Of a stretch of DNA of 64,000 nt, positions 14,001 through 23,000 are shown one piece after another. The notes under the pieces are model-generated. The model ran no database searches. It had not been told where the DNA came from and saw only the letters and a list, made by a program, of their open reading frames with translations. This DNA is from Paracentrotus lividus (lineage: Eukaryota; Echinodermata; Echinoidea; Camarodonta; Echinidae). Each line of letters begins with the position of its first letter. Within the stretch, counting starts at the first letter, position 1. The stretch spans positions 18,457,951 through 18,521,950 of the forward strand of contig CALNVZ010003435.1 in the NCBI GenBank assembly GCA_940671915.1, written 5' to 3'. A program made the translations under genes and the position numbers.

Positions 14001-17000
14001 CACAGGACAGGGGAAGAAGAAGATGATGCAAAGAATAACAATGAAAAGGAGAATGAAAGAGTCGGTGATGACAGTCAGAATAGAATATCAGGAGGAAGCC
14101 GTACTGAAGTAGGACAAGATGGTGAGCTTCAGGAAGAGAGGCAGACACAGGTCAGAAATGATGGTGATGGAGATGGGATGAATGTTAGCGGTAAAGATGG
14201 GATAGTTGATGCCGATAGTCAGGCAGGTGGATCAAAAGGAGGAAGAGTTGGTCCGGCTGGAGATATGTCATCAGGGAACACCTTACAGGATGCGGATGGT
14301 TGTCATGGCGATGATGATGGAGCTGGAGGAGGATCAAGAATCATAGGAGGAGGAGGAGGAGAGGATGATGAAGGGGATGATGGAGATGATGCTGGTGAGG
14401 AAGATGATGCTGATGATGCCGATGGTGGTGACAACGTGGATGGTGGTGGTGATGCCTCAAGAATTGCTTCATCCCGTAATGCTATCCAGGATGGGGATGG
14501 TCATGATAGAGATGGTGGAAAAGATGAGCAAGATGGTCAAACATCAAAGGTAATTTGGTGCTCTTAACACAAAAATACAAATTTACTTTATTCCTTTAGG
14601 CCTAATATACATTCAGAACCATAAATCTGAGATATATTTTCTATATTTTTGTGTAAAAAATATATTAATAGTGAATGTTTAAAAATAATGAATACTGATT
14701 CTGTGAATACCGAATAAATATTGATAGTTAATTGAATATATTCAATGTGATTGCATTCATCTAAGAAACATCTTTTTCCCTTTTGACTCTATTTGACATG
14801 AACTGTCATCCCTATTATTATACAGTGTTTCCCAGAAAAAAAAAGTAATCCCAACTTTGATAACAATAAGTTTTTGACTTTAAGCTTTTAAAAACTTGAG
14901 TGTTTAGTCATCTATGACAGTACAGGTATAATATTGGTATCACTGGATAGAATATTTGTTACTCTTTTTCATGATATAAATATAAATGGCACACAAATTA
15001 TACAATTTTAATACGATGCTCTCAAAGTTGGGTTTACTTTTAGTTGGGAAGCACTGTATTTTACAGATATTTGATGTTTGGCAGCAAATCTCAGCCAAGA
15101 TCATGTTGTAATTTATATTTTTATGAGATTTTTTTTTATCATCTTCCTAAATTAAAACCAGGAATGCATCATAAAGGTTGTATGTATATTGTGCAACAGG
15201 TACAGCAATCCAAATATAAATGAATGAAATATTCAAGACCCAAATTATCATCTTAAAGTTATGGGAAGGGCCAGTGAATTAGTACCCCTTAGAACCAGCT
15301 ATAGGACTATGAGAACCCATCCAAGAACCCTAGTCTAGGAGGTTTAAATCCACTTGGTCTAACAGCTATTGGTCCTATTCTCCATTTGTCTGATTCCACA
15401 TGGGCTAAACCCACAAGAAACAAAAGCATATAACCTTAAAACTAAACGTAAAGCACAACCTTAAACCTGCATTTTAGACGCGTTTCGCGGGGTTAAGATT
15501 AAGTTGCCCTTAGTCAGCCGGGTAAACAAAAAAGGGCCCCAAAATGGCAAAAAATGGCAAAAGTGGGCATTGTGGGGGCTGACAACCCTTTTTTATTTTT
15601 CATTCCCGGGCAATGGTTGGGGGAACAGCCAAGATATAGCCAGGGTCCCGAAAAGTGAACGCGGGGACAATTAATTTCATAAAATTACAGCCGGAGCAAA
15701 CAGATGTTGGTGGAGCACGAAAAAAATATCCAACCTTTCTGACCTTTCAATTCTAATAATCATATATTATTTTTTATTTATTTCCTCACATCTACTTCCA
15801 CTTTGCTAACCCTTTTGCTGCTAGGAATAGAAATAGACACCTTGAATTTTACTTGCATGTATCTTGTGGCAATAACAATATCTAACACTAGTTAGATAAA
15901 ATTAACCCCTTTACTACATGTATATCCTATTAATCGTGTAGATATTTTGTGATCCTATATTACTTTTACGTTGTAGCTCCTTTTGTCTTTTCTACATTGC
16001 ATTTTTAATGCATTTAAATTTAGAAATTAAATGTTGAAAATTAAGATTTTCTTAGTAGGCCTACTAGTGAGCTTTAATTTGCCCTTTAATAAAAAATGTG
16101 TGATTTTCTATTTGTTGCCTTTAAAGTGTGACACCCAGACTTTTCATTTAGTTTACCCTCTAAAGTGTGATGACCTTGACTTTTCTTTTATTTCTCGTCT
16201 TCCCATTCTTCATCTACATCTTCTTCTACACCCTCAATCCTTTTGTGGACACCTATTTTTTGTTTGATGTCTGCTTGCCCCACCCTCCTCTACTCCTACC
16301 GTATCCTGTAACCTTTGACTTTTGACCTTTAACTTTTCGTTTATTGTTCCTCTACCAAATCGTCATCTGTATTTTCTTTACACTATTGCTCTTTCTTTAA
16401 TGTCTGCTTGCCCCACCCTCCTGTGCTTCTTTCCTTTCATGTGACCTTTGACCTTTGGCCTATCACTAGAATCAGTCTGGAAGAGGCAGTCTCGTTGAGA
16501 GGTAAGTTGTATTGTACATTGGGATATTAACAAATTTAATTTGTTCTTGTGTTTTTTTTTAGAATGACCTTTACCAAATACCATTCCTTGAAATTGCCTG
16601 CCTGTTATGCCTGTGTGGTTAAGAGATAAATTATGGAAAGCCCCCTCAACTTGGTGGAAACTTCTAGATGATTTTCAGTTAATAAAAATAAGACTGATTT
16701 TTTTTATTCTCCCTCAAAAATCTGTCTTTAAAAGGTCACTGTAAAACAAAAAACTGCTGATATATAGTGGAATCTTATCAATTTATTGAACATGACGGCA
16801 AATTTATACAGAATTGCAATGTTTCACCCTACTGTACAATTCTAAACATAACATGTAATGTCTATTTGCTCATTCAAAGTAACTGTTATGAGTTGGGGTA
16901 AAATGCAGACCAATGTGAGTGCTGTTCATGATTTGTTCTATACAATGTAGCATATTGCTTAATTACTACATTTTAACTCTCAAAATAAAAATAATATTTT

Positions 17001-20000
17001 TATCTAAAATGACTGTTGAAGGAAAAATAAAGGATGATGTGTTTGTTATCTTTGTTTTGTTTGACAGTATTGCTCCTGGACTAAACCTTGATAAGACTCC
17101 ATTTGCCATGAGGAAATCAGAGTGAGTTCTAGAAGCTTGTAGTCCTAAACTTTAAAGATGTACATTCCCCATTGTGTAGAGGGAGTTCAAAATACGTACG
17201 CAGTAACGAACTTTGCAAGCTGCCCATTCATACCAACGATGTGCGACTCTTACGCAGTGGTCCAAAATCCGAAAGTTAGAACACCCGAACGATTGCCAAA
17301 GTCATGAGCCAATTTCTTATCGGCAATGATTCGCGTGCAAGCGAGAAGGTGATACTAGTAATACACATAATACTTTTATTACATCTCGAGATCCGAACAC
17401 CGAACACTGCAATGTATTCGGCCCAGGTATTCACTCATGCACTGATACAGTGCTTTATACACACAAACAGTATCCACACACATGTTGTATATCGCGAATA
17501 GTTCTCACAGCGCGATCGCGATTGGCTGGCGTGTAACCGTATGCAAATTAAGTCATGCTCTCAGCTTCATGAACAATATGGCTGCGAACACACATAGCGC
17601 ATCTTGATTTCTGGTTTTAGTTTAGCGATGCTCGTGAAGGACCACCTTTAAGATTCAAACTTCAATTGTGTTACAGTTTAAAGTTAAATTTATAGTGTTG
17701 TGGTCATCAGATGGAATTGTGGAAGGAACTGTTTAAAAGTGATGGGAAAGGTTGATACCAATGCACCTAAGAATTGTTCATTGCAGTGAGGTTTGGGAAT
17801 CATGAAAATGATATGAAATTTACCAAATTCTTCTAAGAGTAACATGTACTGCACCAAAAATGCATGTATGGAACTACATATACATGTGCACGCATTAATG
17901 TTCGGTCCTGAACATATCAGCTTTTTTTTGGTCATATCACTAGAAGGGCATGTGAAGAGCAATCTTTTCAGTGGAACTTTCTGCTATGAAATTCTTCCGA
18001 AACAATTTGAAAGCTGTCAATTCCAGAACCGAATTAACATGTAAGGACCATAACAATGTTGACAGATTGTGGAACATGTTGCTACTCTTGCTTAAACCTC
18101 AGATTTAAGCTAGGCTTAACTTTAGGACACCTTTGTGAATACTGGCCAATGTGGCTAAAATCAGTCTATTTATCCTCCAGATAGCAACACTGCTGAACCA
18201 ATATTTCATATTCCACCTTTATCTGCATTTTCCAACAGCGTATACCTGACTGAGTTTTCTAATCCTAAACGTGACAACCTCTACGACGCAGCATCATCAT
18301 CTGATGGGCTCAGCATAGACGGAACACATTACAACCATGACAGTCAGATCACATCCATGGAGAGAAAACTACAGAAGATCAATGCTTTGACCCAGGAAGC
18401 AGATGATATAGGTCACATGATGGGGTCGGAGGATGACCTTTTAGAGTTCAAGTCTGATACGAAGGAGCTCGGTGAGCAGAATTATGACGGTGGAGTGTTT
18501 GGGAAAGCTAGGAGTGAGGAGGAGATAAGGAAAGCGATACAACTCAAAGAGGAGAGGAAGAAGGTGAAAAGCGCCCTCTTAGCTGAACGTGAGGAAGCTC
18601 AAAATGTCCGAGACAAAGCTGAGAAGGAAAGAGCTGCCAAGCAGTCAAATAAAATCAAGTTCAGGGTGAGAGAAATTTATATGGAGGCTGAGAAAAATAA
18701 TCTATGAATAATAACAGATAGCAGTTTGAGAATAATTATAGCTGTTTATACCATGGTGTCTTGGGACTTTTAAATATGATGCACACATCTTATCATTACA
18801 GTGGAAATATCTATATAAAGATATACAGTCCACTTTCCTTATAATGATCACAGATACTTCAAGATTTCATTATAACAAGGCAGGTCTCCTGATCCCGATT
18901 TTTGCAAACCTAATGGCCCATTTTCTGAACTTGGATTTAAATTAAACTCTGGACTAAAGTCGTGGTTTAACTATGGATAGACAATTGTGATAGGTATCTC
19001 TAACAGTACAAGTTCAATTTGTCAGCTCATTTGACCCTGAAATCATTCATAACTGACTGGGAATAATTACTGAAATAGTTGTCTTCATCATTAAAACATG
19101 AGGAAAGAGCCAAGTAAAGATAGGAAACATATAATGTAATATGCAATTTTTTAATTTTTTTGCTTCCCATAATTTTAACACAGAGTTAGACCATGGCCTA
19201 AATTAAACCTGACTTAATGTTCAGTATAATGAGATTTAGTTATAGCGGGTTCATTGGCTTTGTCCCTAGCTCCTTGTTATAATGGGAGTGGCCTGTATAA
19301 AGAAATATTTCAGATACAGCAAGTTGATTTCTCTGGTTAATATCAGAATTTATTTTGTTTTGTTTTTTTATTTTATATGGATTATTGTTGTCTTACTACA
19401 AACGACCTCAAATATGATGAGCAAAACTTCTCTTGTTCTCTTATCTTGTTAGATGGAGGATGTATATAACTTCATAAGCAGCCGACAGAGGGAGATCTTC
19501 AGTCAGAAATTTAGAGAGCTGGACTCGGATGGAAACGGGAAGATCACTTTGAAAGAACTCACCAAGAAGATGCACAAGGAGGTCCCCAAGGAAGATATTC
19601 ACCAATTACACAAGGTACGTAAGAAGCACCACCTTGAGCAAAAATTTAAGACCACCATAAAAAAATTAGTATCTAGAAATCTGAATCTGGCTTTACATTG
19701 GTAAGACCTTACAACCCTAGGGGAGTGAAACGAGTTGGAATTGATGTGAGCTTAAATATGCATTCATTTATTTCCTTGTTTGAAGTACAGTTACTACTCC
19801 GAGATAATCTGGAGTTAGGTGATGATTAAAAATAAATTTCTACATAATCATAGCAATCTCATAAAGAGTGTACAAGATTGTCAATAAAAGATATGACAGG
19901 ATTTTAGAACTAATTTCAACTTACAGTTATCTTTGTTTTCATCAACAGTGTATGGATGAATTACTTACTTATTCTGCCTGGCTGATCTATTGTTTTGCTT

Positions 20001-23000
20001 TCGTATTTCTCGGGACAAGTAATAGACAGTAATTTATAACCATCAGAAATCACTTCCATTATTCATTTGTTCGTTCCAATTTCTTACCATTTACTTCTTG
20101 TGTGTTTTAGCCTTCCAATTGGACTCGGTTTGCTTTCCTGTTTCAGTACAATTCTTAACATTTGCAAATGTGTTTATCCTTCTGAACATTCATTTGATTA
20201 ATTTCAATCCATTTAATGAGAAATCCATTTGAACTTATCATTTCTCGTCTTGCTTCTCTGTTCGGTGCAGACTCCCGGCATTCAAAACGCCAATGCCCAA
20301 ATTTCCCATCTTTCTTTTGAAATCCCACTAGCTGTCTTTTGCCGGCCTCGAAGTTGATACCAATGTCTGGAGCGTTGGTTACCTGTCCGTTGTTCTTGTT
20401 GGGTATTGTTATGTTTATGTTATGTTGGCTTCCTGCAGAGTGTTTGACCGAGCCTATGCTTAGGTCGCGCTTCAGCTTTTCAGCTTCGTTTCTCATTGTC
20501 AGAGTCTTGACCAAGAGTGTGTATTCGGCAACTTTTAACCATCCGAATTGCGATTGATCTGCAAGTTTTGGGTTTTTTTGTCTCTGTTCGATAATGCTCT
20601 TATCCTCTGCGATCTTGTTCGAGCCCCCTTCAACACCTTGTTCAAGTCTTCCTTCTTTTGTAGTTGGACTTGGGCTAGTTTAGAGTCTTGAGCAAAAGTG
20701 TTTGTTTCAGCAATGGTTAACCATCCGAGTATATATTGATATGCGAGTTTTATGAGTTTTTTGTCTTTGTTCAATAATGCTCCCACCCTCTGCGATTTTG
20801 CTCTTAGCCCCCATCACCGCCTTGTTCAAGTCTTCCTTGTTCAGTTGGACTTTCGCTTTTTCTAGCTTTTGATAAATTTTCAAATTTATCCTGTGCTGTT
20901 CTTCGTTTCCCTTTTTCTTAAATTTATAAGTTGAACATGCTCTATCCTCAAACTTGGGGAATTCCTCTTCACTTATGCTTCTCTTAGATTCGAAGTGTGT
21001 TGCAATTCTGGGAAACTAAGTTTTCTAGTTTGTTTAGTTATGAGTTTTGCGATTCCATTACATCGCCACACACAAAGTTTGCTAGGCTCCATATTGACAT
21101 TTTGGCTAGGTCTCTGCTCTCCGCTTGTGTAGAGTGTTGTTTTGCTACATGAATCTGAAAAAGCTAGAATGGCTTACCGGCCCTTTTGTTTCTTTCTTTA
21201 TGCCTTTCTGAACATTCCTATCATTTACGATTCAATAACTATCACCTGCCGAAGTTATTTGAACCATCCCACTCCGCGGTTCAAAGAGATCAACCCACTG
21301 GAATGTTACATAACATTATTTGATACTCATACACAATTAGCACCCTAAAAAAATAGAATAAATTATTAAGCACACAATATAGCTGATCAAAAATTTAAAA
21401 TCAAAACCAGTTTTTGGGTCCAGACAATCAGTTTTTGTAAGGTTAAACTTTATGATTGAGCATAGAGGTGGGCTATAGAGGGGTAAAATAAGGGTCATGT
21501 TTCAGAACCAAGTTTGTGCTATATCATTTTAAGCAGCTCTTTGTCCTGATCGATATGCCACCAATTTTAAGAAAATCGGATAAAAATTGAGACAGTGCGG
21601 GCCAAAAAACGATTTTGAGGGTGCGTGGCCAAAAAATGCAGAGTCATTGGTTTTTTTTTATTTGAAAAAGCTGTAATTCTTTTATTAAAAGGGCTATAAA
21701 GATGATTCTGGTGTCTATTTATATGTATTTCAGCATGATAAATCCAATGACAGTGTCCAAATTACAAGTAGGGGTGAAGAAAGTACTGAAAAGGGGGAAT
21801 TATAGTTTTAACCCTTTAATTACCGTTAGGGTCTCTGAGGGCACCCCTAGTCAAATTGTGTTGCTCAATCAAAACCACCGCATTTTCAGTAATGTCGTTT
21901 CATGTCTCTTTTCTTTACATTCTTACGGATCTTTTGACACCAAGTTCATTTAAATCGGACATTCCACAAGAGAGTTACTTGACTTTTCGTGGTCAAAGGT
22001 CAAACCGAAATTTGAGATTTTTGTCATTTTGTGTACAAAACCAATGGCAAAGTCAGGTTTCCTATTTTACTCTATAAATCACAGGTAAATAATCTTTAGA
22101 CTGGTTCTAGTATTCATTCAGAATTGAAATTGATCCAGATAATGATTTTAAGTATCAGAAGGTCTACAACTATAGTAATTCTTATGTATTTCATTGTTTT
22201 ATGAATTTCTTATGTATTCTATTGTTTTTATTCTTAACATGTATCTATCTATGTTTTCCATTATTTTAGGAATTTCAATAATTCAGGCCTTCATTTAGAT
22301 TTAATTTTATTCTCAATGAACAATTAAAGCAGTCAAAAGAATGATTTACCTGTTATTTATAGAGTAAAATAGGAAACCTGACTTTGCCATTGGTTTTGTA
22401 CACAAAATGACAAAAATCTCAAATTGCGGTTTGACCTTTGACCACGAAAGGTCAAGTAACTCTCTCGTGGAATGTCCGATTTCAGTGAACTTGGTGTCAA
22501 AAGATCCGTAAGAATGTACAGAAAAGAGACATGAAACGACATTACTGAAAATGCGGTGGTTTTGATTGAGCAACACAATTTGTCTAGTGGTGCCCTCAGA
22601 GACCCTAACGGTAATTAAAGGGTTAAGACTATAATTCCCCCTTTTCAGTACTTTCTTCACCCCTACTTGCAATTTGGACACTGTCATTGGATTTATCAGG
22701 CTGAAATACATATATATTGACACCAGAATCATCTTTATAGCCCTTTTAATAAAAGAATTACAACTTTTTCAAATTTTGAAAAACGATGACTCAGCATTTT
22801 TTGGCCACGCCCCCTCAAAATCGTTTTTTGGCCCGCACTGTCTCAATTTTAATCTGATTTTCTTAAAATTGGTGGCATATCGATCAGGAAAATGAGCTGC
22901 TTAAAATAAGATAGCACAAACTTGGTTCTGAAACATGACCCATTTATAGCCCACCTCTATAAAAATGAGCATCATCATTCATCATTATCATTTGGTATAT

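Noticed and set aside
13873..14553. Additional ORFs overlapping gene A exon 8 in other frames
   Set aside because: Shadow frames of the GAT/GAA-rich exon; the main frame alone joins in phase to both neighbours.
21702..22732. Matching ORFs on opposite strands suggesting a duplicated gene
   Set aside because: Both are the same stretch of the palindrome arms; codon composition is not coding-like and the frames end at arm edges.
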